A DNA stretch of 48,093 bases, taken from the NCBI GenBank assembly GCA_034687125.1, contig JAQGBZ010000436.1, positions 1-48,093 of the forward strand. Reading direction: 5' to 3'. The position numbers and the translations under genes were made by a program. Shown in pieces: positions 12,207-25,173 of the stretch (position 1 is its first letter; each line of letters opens with the position of its first letter). This DNA comes from Neelides folsomi (Eukaryota; Arthropoda; Collembola; Neelipleona; Neelidae). Below the pieces are notes generated by a model, which worked only from the letters and a program-made list of their open reading frames with translations, searched no databases and was not told where the DNA came from.

Positions 12207-14493
12207 TTATTTTAACATCATTCTTTCATATTCCATTTGATCTTCAACCATTTTTCTGAATACTCTATACTTTCGATCATGAAACCTTTGAAAAATTCCA
12301 AAATCATTAATTAACTTAGAATATCATAAAGAATAATGATTGTTTAATAACATAATAACTTTATATTCCATACTCTTTGTCTTCGGCTTTTATTGATGGC
12401 AAAATATATGTACAATCTCCAGCCATCTTTTCAACAATGCCAAGATGTTGATCAGGATCACTACAGCATGATTGTGCACTTGATATAGCAGCTCCTAGAA
12501 GATACATTGATGAAACATATGAAATAAAAATTCCCTTTTCATTCTATTCAAAATTCAAATGGACCATACCTAATAAAACAGGTTCAGGAGACATTGGTAT
12601 TAGAACGGGTAGTTGCAATATGTCTGCATGCATTTGGACGAAAATGTTAGATTTCGTCAATCCTCCGCACATTACAACTTCTTCAAATTTGTGTCCTGCG
12701 TCTTCAAGGGTCTCTCGGATGTGTTTGCTTCCATACTTTAACAAAAACGTAACAGAGATGAAAAAGGTGGTCAAATATTTGATAAACCTTTTAATAAATA
12801 AAATTTTTTGATTTACGGCTAAAGCTTGAATCGTGGCCAAATAGAGAATTGCAAGATCAAATTTGGTCGTTGAAAATGTCAATCCGGATATCTGAAATGA
12901 ACAAATATGTATTTTAGTTAAATGGGTATTATAATATAAGATTATTGTACTAGTATTAATGATTTCAAATACCATTCCTTTCAAATCTGGATTTGCTAAG
13001 GGAGATCTATTCCCGTGAAAGTCTGGCCAAATGTGAATATTTTGAGTAAGAGAAATCAATTTTTTCCCAGATGAATTCAAAGTTTCTTCTAAATCATTTA
13101 GGACATTTCTAAAATAATTCAAACAATGATTAATATTTTAACTAATTTGAATAAAAACAAGATTTAATGTTTTATTGTTAGTAAATCCATTCGATTTCCT
13201 TACCCATGAGTTTTGTTCTTTTCAAGGAGTGCATTATATGACGGATGGCTCATTATGAGATGATCAATGAGCTTTCCGGCCGCACTTTGCCCTCCTTCAT
13301 TAAGATACAAATCTTTAAAAATAACACCGTAGAAAGGACCCCAAACTCCTTGAACAAAGAGCTTTTCTCTACTCAACGCCATGTGGCAGTTTGAAGTTCC
13401 GCAAATTATATTGAGCCTCTTTACAGGATCAGTTTTCTTTCCACACCCAACAATGCCAAGAACACCACAATGAGCGTCAATCATCGAGAAGCCAATTTGG
13501 ACATTTGGGTTGATTCCCAATGAATCTGCGACCGAAGAGGAAATGAGAGAAGAATCGCCAGGAATTGAAACTTTCTTTCCTTCAATCTTCTTAAAAATTC
13601 CATCAAGGCCCATTTGGTGGAAATACGATTTGTCCCATGAATTTTGAATTGGAGAATTGAGAAAAGTCCATTTGCAGACCAAACAACATATTGATCTGTC
13701 TGAGCTTCCCGTAGCTCTCCAACGGATGTAATCAGCCAAATCAAAGAAATGCTCTGCATTTTGAAAAGTATGAGGCAAATTGCGTTTTAGCCACAAAATT
13801 TTAGGAGTTTCCTAAAATTTTATTAAAAGAGAATTATAGGAAATTCATGAGTGGTAACAATAATAAGAGGTAGTACTCTACTTGTATGTAATATATTATT
13901 ATTATGTATGTACCATCTCAAGGGAAATCGAACCCCCGACATATTTAAGAACTTCATGGTGAGTTTCATTTATAAATTTTGTTTCTTCACCAGCTCGATG
14001 ATCCATCCACATTATAATGTCCCATTTTGTATCTCCTTAAAGTTTTAAGTTTTAGAATTACAGATAGAATCGTTTCATCATTTACATGAGATATTAAGCT
14101 TTATTGCTATTACCGTTCTTATTGATTGAAATGGGAGAATTTCCAACTACAACCAAAGAGCATGTGGCACAAAAAGATATCCCTTTAATCTCATTTTTAT
14201 TTTGATTGTTCAAAACATCCTAAAAGAAAATTCTATTAACTATTCATAGAACATTCGAACATTGTAATTTAATTTTAAAAAATATAATAAATATTTTTAT
14301 TGTTCCTGACCTTCAGTGTAAAAATCACACTATTCCAAATATCTTCACTGCTTTGCTCGTAAAAACCTGGTTCTGGATTGTTAATTTGGATGTCTTTGAC
14401 GGAGACTTTCAAAAGATTGCCTGTATCCGTAAATAACCCGGCCCTTACACTGCTCGTTCCAATATCAACTCCAATGTACAAATTCCGTGTCAT
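12207..14493 (-). CDS. FGGY: FGGY carbohydrate kinase domain-containing protein (D-ribulokinase type), complete
   Basis: ATP-dependent sugar kinase of the FGGY family; the animal FGGY enzyme phosphorylates D-ribulose in the cytosol. Minus-strand exons: 14493-14311, 14219-14114, 14035-13914, 13811-13204, 13108-12973, 12891-12817, 12735-12570, 12494-12374 and 12285-12207. They give 531 residues; human FGGY is about 551, so it looks full length. Motifs in order: N-terminal phosphate-binding GVDIGTSSVRAGLF, IIMWMDHRAG, a catalytic-base region FSMIDAHCGVLG, GGQSAAGKLIDHLI, and C-terminal domain MCGGLTKSNIFVQMHADI. The last two exons were joined through a donor at 12373 (AAAGA then gtatgg) that avoids an in-frame stop and restores the conserved FHDRKYRVF tail. 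Start is the Met at 14493. No missing catalytic residue noticed. Confidence 0.93.
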
Positions 14494-15451
14494 TTTCTAA
14501 ATAAAATTATTTCGCTTATTTACGAAAGATTTTAACTTGAACTGAATCTACTGAAATTCTTTAACTGGATTTTATATTAGCTATGTAGAATCTTAGCCTT
14601 ATTTGATAGCGATCACTCACAATCAGACATCTAATTTCAACCCCCAACTTACGAATGAGAATGGCTGTTGATTAATATACTCGTAGTATAAACAAATTTA
14701 TATAGGTAGTACAAAGTGTAAGAGATGTTCTTTTCTCCCTATAACATATATTTATGTCTGTAATGTACGTTGTATTATTAAATTACTTTCGTATACATAT
14801 TTTTTATTATATATTAGATGCTACAAATACACACATTTGCTATTTATTCATGTACACAAGATACAATGAAGGGCCCAAATTGATATACCTATTTGTATGT
14901 ATAGCTTTTTGACCTTCAATTTATCCAACATATTACATATTTAATTTATATTAAGTCTTTAAGTATGACCATGATCAAACATAAATATAATTCTGCACAT
15001 ATTTTAACCACTAAACTGAATACAAAATACATGTACCCATTAATTGTAATACGATATATAAGTATTACTACTTATACATACAATGCTAATGAAACGATGT
15101 CTAATAGGACGAAAAGTAACTACTGATAGAATTATTCTACGTACAAAAATATTTAATGTATTTCCTCTACTTGTGAATTTAAAATTTACAATTAACACAT
15201 GCTTGCAGGTCTATGAATAAGTATGGTTTTATGTGTAAGGGTCGAGAGAATTACATTTATTTAAGATCTATAGCTTTGCTCATTCAATGACAGTATTGAG
15301 GTGAAATCCTTACTTGGCATCAAATTTTTTATAAAATACATCCCCAAGACATTTGTTTGAATAAAAATAAGTTGAATTACGAGATGAGGTTTTTTTGGTA
15401 TAAAATAATCTTCAATTATGTTAATCAAGGGCAAAACCACCCAAGTGTATT
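14494..15451. other. Divergent intergenic region
   Basis: Lies between the 5' ends of FGGY (minus) and the coiled-coil gene (plus) and probably contains both promoters. AT-rich, with no gene or clear repeat recognised. Confidence 0.45.
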
Positions 15452-17395
15452 ATGTCGAGCCATAAAAATATTTCATGGAATAATCTCAATTCAGAAAGAG
15501 AAAGAAAGCACCGTAATTTGTTGGACAAGAAAACATTAGTTCGCAGCAAGTTAACTTGTATCACTGGTCCGAATAAAAAGGAACCAAATCAGGCTGGTCA
15601 AAATTCGATGAATTTAGGTGGATTGAAGAAAAGTCTTATCCATAAATCACTAGAGGATCTTCATTCACCAAAAAACTTTCGTCAATTCCCAAGGACTTCA
15701 ACTGACCATTCGGGTATGAAAGGCGAAGGAGATCCAAGCGTCCCAGAAGATTTTCAAAATCAAGGTGATCACTCAGAAAGCGATGACCAAAATGTCCCGA
15801 GTTCGGTCAAAAGAAAGCCCAGAAGTTGTCAGATTCAATTAAAAGAGAAACAGAATGATATCAGGAAGCTCAGAGTGGCGTCGGCTATTCTTTTTCATGT
15901 GTTCCGTTCAAAACGGCTGGAAAATCAGGATTTGATGACAACTCTTATAGAGAAAAAATATGAATGTGCTTCAAGGAAGATTCTTTGTGGTCTCATTCGG
16001 AATTCGTGGAAGAAGAGTCAAAAAAGAGCAATCCAAATAGGAGAAGAGCTAAATGAAGCAAATAACAAAGTGGAGAATCTTTGTTTGCAACTCCGAGTCC
16101 TTCGACATGTTTTTACCAATGAGAAGAAGAAGAATCAAGAACTGGAAAACAATTTAAAGTCAAAAACAACTGAGCTAACTCACAATTATGAAGAAAAGGA
16201 TCGGAATATCATTGTATGAATTTAAATATTGCCCATTTTTAAAAAATTAACAAATCACCTTTAAATTATCTTTACATTTTAATGGCACCAAATGATCTTT
16301 TTGTCACTTTTAAAAAATGTCTACTCATTTTCATTCCAATTTCATAGGATTTGGAACGATTGGAAAAAGAGTTGAACTCTATGGAAGACAAACTAGATGA
16401 GTTTCGAACAGAGAACTTCAAACTGAAATCAAAACTCAAATTGTCCGAAGAAAAGGAAGATAACATGAATAGAATCCTCAGCTTACAATCATACCAAGTG
16501 AAAAAGCTTGAAAAAAGCAACAAAGAGCTGAAGGAGAATGTGTGTAAAACTATTAATATTTTTTTTTAATAAACTTCATATTATATATAAAAGTTATTTT
16601 TTCATTCGAATGTCTCTTGTATTTTGAATAAAATATATTAGATTGAGAAACTAAACAAAAAACTAGAAGATTTGACAACTTCTTGTAACAATTGGCAAGA
16701 AAAGGCAAGAACTCAGGAATCAGATGCCTGGAAATACAGATTGGACTATGAAGTAAAATGTAAAGAATTGAGCAACAAAGATACTGAAATTCAAACTCTT
16801 AAAAATGGCTTTGATGATCTCAACTTGTAAATATAAACTTTACTTATCTAAGTATCAATTCATTATCTCCTCGATATCATGAATTTAATTCAATCATCAA
16901 TAATGGAATGGAAATTTTAAGGGCTAAGATGAATGCTGATGAGCAAATAAGAGACGGGGAAAGGAAAGTGCAAAACTACAACCTCAAACTTGCTAAAATT
17001 AATAAACACGTTGAAGAAATCAAAAAATCTCACGAACAAGAGTCTCTTAAATTGAACGACTTAAGGTTATTCAAATTAAATCAATTAATTATATAATTTT
17101 AACTTTTAATCAAGATTTTAGAAATAAACATTAAATAATTATTTTATTTACAACAATTTTGAACAAGACAATTTTCACCATTTTTAAAACATTCAAGCAA
17201 ACATTGATGCGCATTTTAAATTATAGGGAAGAAAACCGCATATTGAAGGCAGAGATATATCGTTTCAAGTCTGACAGAACGAGAGCACTTTTATCAAGAC
17301 GCCGATTTTGGATCTCAATCGTTGGATTTATTTTCGATCCAAGAGGAACATTCCGAGTTTTGTATTATGGAGATAATCGATTTCCAAAACTTTAA
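15452..17395 (+). CDS. Uncharacterised coiled-coil protein
   Basis: Not recognised. Exons 15452-16213, 16348-16539, 16642-16826, 16922-17065 and 17227-17395 join in frame to 483 residues. The first about 130 residues are polar and low in hydrophobics. From about residue 130 to 430 the sequence is strongly heptad-like and rich in Glu, Lys, Leu and Asn, for example LERLEKELNSMEDKLDEF and IEKLNKKLEDL. It ends in a compact basic and aromatic tail, RRRFWISIVGFIFDPRG then YYGDNRFPKL, which is not coiled coil. No signal peptide or membrane segment. The first Met (15452) was chosen as the start of the long open exon; an upstream non-coding or coding exon cannot be excluded. A structural or centrosome/cilium scaffold would be a guess. 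Confidence 0.7.
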
Positions 17396-17560
17396 ATTAT
17401 TTATCTTTATCCGATATGAGTGCTTTAATATAGTATACATAAGTGTGCGAATTGATATGTTACTTCAATACAATTAACCCTATAAACAACATAACGAAGC
17501 CTGGCGAGTACATTCCATATAAACTATTGCATTGTCATGCTAGTGATAGGTATGAGTATA

Positions 17561-17570
17561 TGCATTTAAG
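17561..17570. repeat. Target-site duplication, left copy
   Basis: tgcatttaag directly left of the MULE-like element. The same 10 bp occur at 18748-18757 directly right of it. A 9-10 bp duplication is typical of Mutator-like elements. Confidence 0.85.
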
Positions 17571-18747
17571 GGTGTCCACACGATTCGTCATCAATGATAG
17601 TAATTGATAATATTCATCACCGATTATTCGTCATTTGAACTATTTGTAACTTATATAATTCGTCATGTATAAATGAGATGAGAATTTTATAGTGTATAAT
17701 ATAAATGTTAAAGTTTATTTGGTCTTTAATATAAAACGAAAACATATATTTATGTATGTATAACATAAGGAGATGAGTTAAGTTAAACATAAAAGGTATT
17801 ATTGTTTAAAATAGTGTAAATCAATAAATAATGGTAAACAATAATAAACAATAACAAATTGTTGGGGTATTTCTAAATCTCGAAGGAATTTTGGTTCAGT
17901 TGGGAAATTTTCCATTGCTTTTCTTGTCGATCTTATTGTCTTTTTTAAAGACGATAGTTTTGGTAAACCGGAAAGTAATTCTGGGCCAGGAGCACACTCA
18001 GCCAAAATAACACTTGGAGGTTTGAACATTTCTTCTTGTGCTTTTTGTTTAATTGTGGCTTTCACTCTTTTGCCTTCTGTTGCAATCTGACTTGGAAGAT
18101 GAAAATGTTCGCAAGATTCAATTAAATCGTTTCTTGTTGTTTGCACTTTTCCTTGACAAGATTTATTCGTACATTTCCAAAATGTCTTTTGCTCCGTTAT
18201 TTTATGTATAGTATAAGAAAATCCTTTGTGAATTAACAATTTATGACCGCGTTCTGTTTTAATTATATCTAATCCTTCCATTGCACGGTCTTTTTATGAG
18301 AAAGAATAAATGCAAACTGAGGGAATATTCTTCAATGCATACTAAGAAAGGTAAAGTTATTTATAATTATGTGATTATATTATATATATAGATACATTTA
18401 AGTCCGTAGTCCGTAATAATAATAGGTAATATAGTACATATAATAATAATAGGTTTGTTTATTCAGGATTAAGGATAATATTATTCAATTTAGCTCCATG
18501 AAATAACATTGAAATAAACATTCTCAGCGCCCCAAAATAGATGGGAAGTTAAGCTGGAGAATTATATTAGTTTGATTATACCTAATTGTTCATATTATAC
18601 ACTATAATATTCTCATCTCATTTACACATCAATATAATGACGAATTTTCGAATGACGAATTATATAAGTTACAAGTAGTTCGAATGACGAATAATCGGTG
18701 ACGAATATTATCAATTACCGATCATAGATGACGAATCGTGAGGTAAT
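17571..18747 (-). mobile_element. MULE-type DNA transposon derivative with long terminal inverted repeats
   Basis: An 1,177-bp element bounded by 10-bp direct duplications. The left terminal inverted repeat spans about 17571-17706 and the right one about 18588-18747. They match over most of their length, with a gap of about 25 bp in the left copy. Each contains several copies of attcgtcat. The outermost 8 bp match poorly, but from cacgattcgtcatc inward the match is strong. The only coding content is a FLYWCH zinc-finger fragment on the minus strand, so the element lacks a transposase catalytic domain and would be non-autonomous. FLYWCH domains commonly precede the MULE transposase domain in animal elements. 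Confidence 0.85.
17799..18281 (-). pseudogene. FLYWCH zinc-finger fragment of a MULE transposase
   Basis: The open frame starts with Met at 18281 and encodes 160 residues. The FLYWCH pattern is visible: GFSYTIHKITEQKTFWKC, then KSC four residues on, and a closing HFH, giving the C2H2-type ligands. Downstream, residues about 95-143 (LPKLSSLKKTIRSTRK, FLRDLEIPQQF) resemble the linker that normally leads into the MULE catalytic domain. The frame then ends within about 18 unrelated residues, so the DDE-type transposase has been lost. It lies wholly inside the inverted-repeat element. Best read as a deletion derivative; domestication as a host DNA-binding protein is possible but unsupported. Confidence 0.75.
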
Positions 18748-18757
18748 TGCATTTAAG
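18748..18757. repeat. Target-site duplication, right copy
   Basis: tgcatttaag, identical to 17561-17570, immediately flanking the right inverted repeat. Confidence 0.85.
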
Positions 18758-19283
18758 CCATATTGTCCTTGGGTTATGGTTAAATAAATAAATTTAATTT
18801 AATTTTAAATATGATATATTTATTTTACATACAAAGAACTACAAAACAATCTGCAAGTTTACAATATATCGTTTTGGTCTATTGTGAATCATTAAATCAA
18901 CTCAATACTATATATTGATCAAATATTGCGTGGGAGGTTTAAATTGAATACATTCGAATCTTCAATTCAATTCTTCAATTTTCAATTGAGGAGAAAAAGA
19001 GTTGAGTGAGGAGATTTCAAGACCCATTTATTATTTAATTAACGTGACTATTTGGTATTATGGGTCTTTCTTGTCGTCAATAGTCAGGAATCTATCATTG
19101 TCACTTATCAATCTTTCATGGTCAATAGGTATACGTTGATAATTAACGTTTTTGACACTCACTAGAAACTCGGTCAGTTTTCTTCATCTCTATGAAGATA
19201 GCGTAAGCACAAGAATTTAAAATTAGAATGGCTCAAATTATTGGCCATTTTAATTATCATTTTATTACATTTAAATAAAAACA
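18758..19283. other. Upstream region of UBE2O
   Basis: AT-rich; should contain the UBE2O promoter and leader. No other feature seen. Confidence 0.4.
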
Positions 19284-22200
19284 ATGGAAATTGACGAAAG
19301 CGCTAGCGGTGTTGGACCTAATAATAATAATAGAAAGAGACGTCATTCACCTTCCAACAACGAGACGATGAGTAAAACCATGAAGGTGGGTGATGAGGTC
19401 TGCGTTGTCCAATCTGACAAGATCATTTTTGGAACTCTTGAACATCATTCAGGTAAATTTAATTTAATTTTATGATAATTAATAATTAATATTATTAACG
19501 ATATCCTATTTGTACGTTAATGCATAAATTATCTTCATAAATAAATTTTATTTCAATATTGCAAAAGGAGGTCCAAAAGATTTGTGGGGAATTAAGTGGT
19601 CATGCGATGATGAAATGGATAAGCAAATGCCGCGTAATGAGGTAAGCTAGAGAGATAAATTGCTATTATTGATCATGAATAAGTGCAAATCGAATTTGGA
19701 CTAAGAATTTATTATCATTTTATAATAAACATCTGTAACTTTAATGTGATTTTTACTGTTTTTAGTTAATCCTTACCGACCGTGCTTTGTACCGAGGCTC
19801 AAAAGTAAAGAAAGATGACATAACAAGTCTTACTCGAATTGGTACCTGCAGGAGCACTTCGATTTCAATCGATGTTCGAATTCTGGGGACGACCACAATC
19901 CTTCCAAATGTGCGCAGCGAAAATTTTTCGCATCTTAAGGTATGAAATCAACAAAATGTAGCAAAATAATTTAGTTTTATAATTAAATTTTTTTAACAAT
20001 TTCTTAAATAATATTTTAGGAGTACAAGCAGAAAACCATTGTATACAAAAATGGTTGGATTGGAATCATCACGGCCGTTGAACGAACTGCAATTGTCCGA
20101 TTCTATGGAATTAAATGCAAACTCCCACTTATCAAATTAACCTCAAGCAGCGTCGGAAATGCAACGAATAAATGTAATTTGACTGAAAACCCCTGGATTT
20201 GTGAACAACACAATGTGTCTGGCGCTGATATCGCAAATGCTACTCTTGATAATCCCGAAGATAAACCTAAAATGACTGAATTACTCAAGATTCGAAGGGC
20301 TCATAAGGTCTCTATCGAAGATCTCGAGGTACTTTAAATTATAAAATTTGTTTCTTAGATTTAAATTTTTATAGTACATCATTTTATTCATATAATTTTT
20401 AAAACTTTTGCATTTATCAATATTGATGCGATTAAAGTGCTGGGTTTGTAAAATTAGGTTGAGAAGGTAAGTGTTACCTGGAAGTTCCAAGTGGATTTGG
20501 ATTGCCCTGATACTCCAACAAAATCCATTGCGGGATCAAAATTGAAATCCCTTCAGATCATTCGAGAAGAGTTGTGTGATGAAGGGACTTTTCAAGTTGG
20601 GAATTTGGGACGATACAAAATTCAAGCGACTGATGAAAATGACATTATTGGGTTGGATGAGTGGAACAAGAATTTCTCAAAGAAGAATCTTCAGATTGAT
20701 AATTTTGGGGGCACTCAAGGAGCCCCAACAGATCCGGTTAAAGCACTCAATCGAGCGTATGCAGAGAATCCCGAGGATAAAATCAAAGCAGGCAATTCAG
20801 TCGTGGTTGAAATTCATCATGTTACTGGAACCGCTGATGTCATGTGGCCTGTAAATAACTTTTTAGATGAAATTTCTTATGATTGAGTATATGTTTAAAA
20901 AATTCTTATCAAACAATTATTTGAACTTTTTATTGACTCATTTGTTTTTAGGATCAGGAAATGGAGTTTGTGAAGAGTTTGGATTTGATTGTTGTGAATG
21001 AGAGCTTATTGGAAAATGGTCTCGTACCTGGCGATTTTGTTCATTCTTGCAGGGAAAACATTTTCCCATCAATATTTAAGAAGTCTTATGGTGTTATTTT
21101 GTGGTGCAAAGGTAAATTTACATTTTATATAATATGCAATTTTCGAGATAAATCTTAAATAAAGTTGAGTTTGTTACAGAAGTAGTATTATATATATAAG
21201 AAATATTATGAATTGAATATTTTACTTAGGTTCAAAAGTTTCTGTCAAAATTCTTTCCTGCACGGATCCACCTGTAACACTTAAAACTATTGAAATTGAT
21301 TCTAGCCTTCTTGTACCTCATCCTAGATATAAATACTTCAACCAGAAGAAAACAATCGTTGTGGCGAACATGAATAATAAAACAAGAGTTGGCAATGTGA
21401 TGGGGTCGAACCTTGAAGGGAAAGTGAGTTAAACATTTTCATACATTTTATTTAATCATAATTTTTATTTACAATTTAGATCGATAAAGATTCCCTATTT
21501 AACATACACATAAAAACATCATTATTTATTTAAATATTTTACTTATGATCAATTTTAAAGGTTTCGATTGAATGGGAAGACACAAAGAAAATGGAATGGT
21601 GTTGGCCTACCATATGCTCAATTTATACAATCAGATCATTTGATCTCGACTGCATTTATAGTCAAAGTAAGGAAAATTTAATTTAAAATTTTAAACAAAA
21701 TTATTTTATTCCAATTAACCGTTGTTAATAAAATTTATTGTTCTATATAGTCACAGATAGTGATGATGATACTGACGAGTATGACCAGAGGGCTCGCTTT
21801 ATAAGTGAACTTGAAAAAATAATCCAAATGAAAAAGTTGTGGAACGAAGAGAGTGACAATATTTTACAAAGACATAAGACTGCTCAATGGATCGTCGATT
21901 CATGTCAACAACTCATGTTAGATTTAATTCTAATTAACAAAGCTAATCAAATTTCAATGTCATGAGTTGTTTAAACTAAATTGTTTATTTCAGGTCAATC
22001 GAAGAGAAATTGGGCCACAAAGATACTTTTTTCTCTGTTAATGAATTCTCCGCCAAGAAAGAGAAGCTTGACCTGGAAGCCTTAAAAGACAAGAATTTTG
22101 TAAAGGAATTCACAAACTGGGTGTCGACTATTGAAGAACAAAGTAAAAATCTTCAAGGGATAATGGACGACGGGCCAAATAACCTTTGGGTCCTTCCGCC

Positions 22201-23714
22201 ACCAAAGACTGCATCTGGACCTGCGATTAACGGAGGAGGAACATTTCACTCTGAGACAGTTGAAGATGATTTTAGCAAACTTCAAGTGGAATCTTATGAG
22301 TCATTTTTCCTCAATAAAGTGGAAGTTGATGAAGTTGCACCACCAAACCACACATACATCAAGCAAACTGAAAACATTGACTTTAAAATGCTTTTGAAAA
22401 TTGTGAAAGAAGAATTGAACAACTTAAGGGAATCTTGCCCACCAGGGATTAAAGTAAAAGCATATGCGGACAGAATGGTATAACTAAAAATTTTATAATA
22501 ATTTGAACCTATTACATTCTGTATTTCTATTATGTTGAAATATTATTTATTCATCGAAAAACTTAACATAATTTTGGCAATAATTTGTAAATAGGATTTG
22601 TTCTCAATTATGATCGCTGGACCTGAGAAGACACCATACGAAAATGCCATATTTTTATTTGATGCTTGCCTTCCCCCAAATTATCCAAATATTCCACCAA
22701 AGTAAGAATTATTTTTTCATAAACTAATAATCTTTCATTTTCAATTTGTACATTAGTTGATTGTGTTTCTCTTTCAGGTTTCAGTTTCATAGTTTCAGTG
22801 CAGGACGCCTTAATCCCAATCTTTACGAACAAGGGAAAGTCTGTGTTTCTTTGCTTGGAACCTGGGGAAGTAGCAATAAGGATGAAAATTGGACAAAAGA
22901 CTCAAACCTTGTGCAAGTACTTCTTTCTATTCAAGGTGAAATCTGATAACAACATAAAAAAATTTACTAATTAAATCAATTTCTTGCAATTTCTAATCAG
23001 TTAAATTAATCACTTTTGTTCATTATTAGGTTTAATTCTTGTGAAAGACCCATATCATAACGAACCTGGATTCGAAGCCTCCAAATTCAATCAAGCTTCA
23101 AACAAAAAACACAATCTTGATTATAACTCCAAGTTGATGCCCCTTGTTGCTAAAATGATGCTGAATCAACTTTCTTTACCTCTTACTCCATGGGAGAAAG
23201 AAATTAAAGAATTTTATGCAGCTAATGTTCCAAAGTATGTTGTTAACATATAAAAATCTTAAATTATCTGTAATATATGTTTCTTACTATTCTTACTTTC
23301 TTACAATTAATTTCTATTTATAAAATAGAAATTATATAATTGTTATTAACAGGTTTGTTCGTCGTTGGACAGTATGGCAAGCAGAGAAAAAGGCTAAGAC
23401 TTATGATGAATTTATTAAAAAATGTAAGTTCGCTATAAATTACAAATGTTAATTTTTAATGCCGATAAGATTTGTAATATTAATTTCATATACTACATGT
23501 AATTATCATTATGTAATGATCTAAATATGAATGAATAAATATGAATTTTACAGTGTCAAAAGAAGATATTCCTGGCTATGAGATCTATCCCTTTCAACAC
23601 CCAGAGACAATGACTGATTTGTGTGGAAAGCTCTCAAGTTTCATTGCGACTCTTCAGCCTGTCACTGCTGATGGCGAGGCTTCATCTTCAGCCAAAAGTT
23701 CAGCTAACAAATAA
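19284..23714 (+). CDS. UBE2O: E2/E3 hybrid ubiquitin-conjugating enzyme UBE2O, complete
   Basis: Large E3-independent ubiquitin-conjugating enzyme that ubiquitinates orphan proteins such as unassembled ribosomal subunits. Exons: 19284-19452, 19568-19641, 19766-19939, 20020-20328, 20458-20850, 20952-21111, 21230-21423, 21561-21666, 21751-21916, 21994-22477, 22595-22701, 22778-22935, 23030-23234, 23353-23423 and 23554-23714, giving 976 residues in one frame. Human UBE2O is about 1,292, so inter-domain regions are shorter. The N-terminal part contains SH3-like segments ([35 protein letters not shown]). The UBC fold near residues 735-870 has the active-site [11 protein letters not shown] with Cys at about 801, then [16 protein letters not shown] tandem AG at the exon-2 acceptor (19567 or 19570) could add or drop one Gly. 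Ends in a Ser/Ala-rich tail. Confidence 0.94.
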
Positions 23715-25173
23715 TTCCTGACTATCAACTAATGTAGTTTATAGATATTAAAAGTACTTTCTTTCAGTAATAATCATTGGTTTCTTTAATAATTTATGTA
23801 ACTTCGTTTTCAATAGATTCGAATTTTATTTTGTAGATTTATGTAGTAGAATTTAGGCATATCTTATTCCTTTTGGTCATTTTCAAAAATGCAAAATAGA
23901 TTAATATTTAAGTTACAGTAAAATTTAGTTTAGTATACTCAATAAGATAAGCATACAATTAAACATTCTGACAATTTACAAAGAAAATAATATATTAAAT
24001 TATTGATTACGATTTAATTAAATAGCAAAACAATTTCCATTCTAATGATTCACACTTCAATCGAAGGATAATATCAATATAATTTATTTATTAAATGGTT
24101 CAATGTACCTAATTTATTTGAGAGTTACGATTTTTGTTGATTTTTAGGTAAAAAAACTATTAAAAACTAAAAACTATCTACTGGCAAGTTTATAAATTCC
24201 TGGCACACTGCGCCAACTCTTTTAAAATAGGAGCAGAATTTTGTACTTTTGATTTACATTAAACGTTTTAAAAATCCTTGGAGTTATTTAGAAATTCAAT
24301 ATTCCAAAATACTGTTTCTTTTTAAATGATATGGCGCGGTGTGCCAGGAATTTGTAAACTGACCAGTATGTAGTTATGTATTAATAATTACATCTTTACA
24401 TTCGATTAATGTTTATTATTTATAACATGTTTATATATATATGTACAAACAATATTTAGCGTTTTGATATGAACAAAGATATAAATTTGATAATCGAGTA
24501 TGTAATGTTTGTAATTGATATCGCAGTAAAATTAATTTTCAAACTTAAATACTCATGTTGATTTCCATTCCATTTACCATGATTGTGCATTTCAATTTTT
24601 CATGCTTGATAAAATTGAGGATGACAACGAGTATGATACTTATCATCCTTCATTAATGACTTCGTTAATCCATGGTATTAAACATGGGGGTATTCTGCAG
24701 ATTTTCATAACTTTCCAGATTAAAAATAAAATTAACTCTGAGTATTTTTAAGTATAAAAATATTTTAAGCAATTATTTTTCATTATCACATAATTCATGA
24801 AAATGACATTTTACACTTGTGTCAACAATGAAATTATTGCTTAAATATTTAAAAGTTAAATAGTTTTTACTATTTTATTAACATTCTTAAACTTTAAACC
24901 ATTTAATTTGCAATTTTCAGCAATTGACAAAAATATAAATAATCTACCATATTGTAAAAACTCAGTAAAATCGCTTTTTGGCGTGTTTTTGAATTTTTTT
25001 GGGAAGTTCCCCCAGGACGTTCTACAAAATATTTGGGCAGTGAAGAGACCTCGACTTGACATATTTTTCATAAAAAATTCAGGCTGGTCAATTGAGGTAA
25101 ACGTGCCATCCGAAATACACGTATTTCCCTATACTAGATTTACCCCCCAATTTGTGCTGTGCTCTTACTTCAG
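23715..25173. other. Intergenic region with a MITE and possible mannanase debris
   Basis: Contains the UBE2O 3' UTR, a TA-flanked inverted-repeat element at 24179-24368 and AT-rich filler. Around 24960-25100 an open stretch upstream of the mannanase relic reads KNSGWSIE ahead of a gtaaac donor. It may be a degraded exon of that gene, but I cannot prove it. Confidence 0.5.
24181..24366. mobile_element. MITE with 35-bp inverted repeats and TA flanks (Tc1/mariner-like)
   Basis: Arms 24181-24215 and 24332-24366 are inverted copies of a sequence that begins ctggcaagtttataaattcc and continues to gcgcca. They differ at only a few positions. TA dinucleotides flank both ends (24179-24180 and 24367-24368), as expected for a Tc1/mariner-type target-site duplication. 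The core is 116 bp and non-coding. Confidence 0.75.

Noticed and set aside
13920..13945. Another tRNA T-arm-like gggttcgatttccc on the minus strand
   Set aside because: It is coding sequence of FGGY (VGGSISL).
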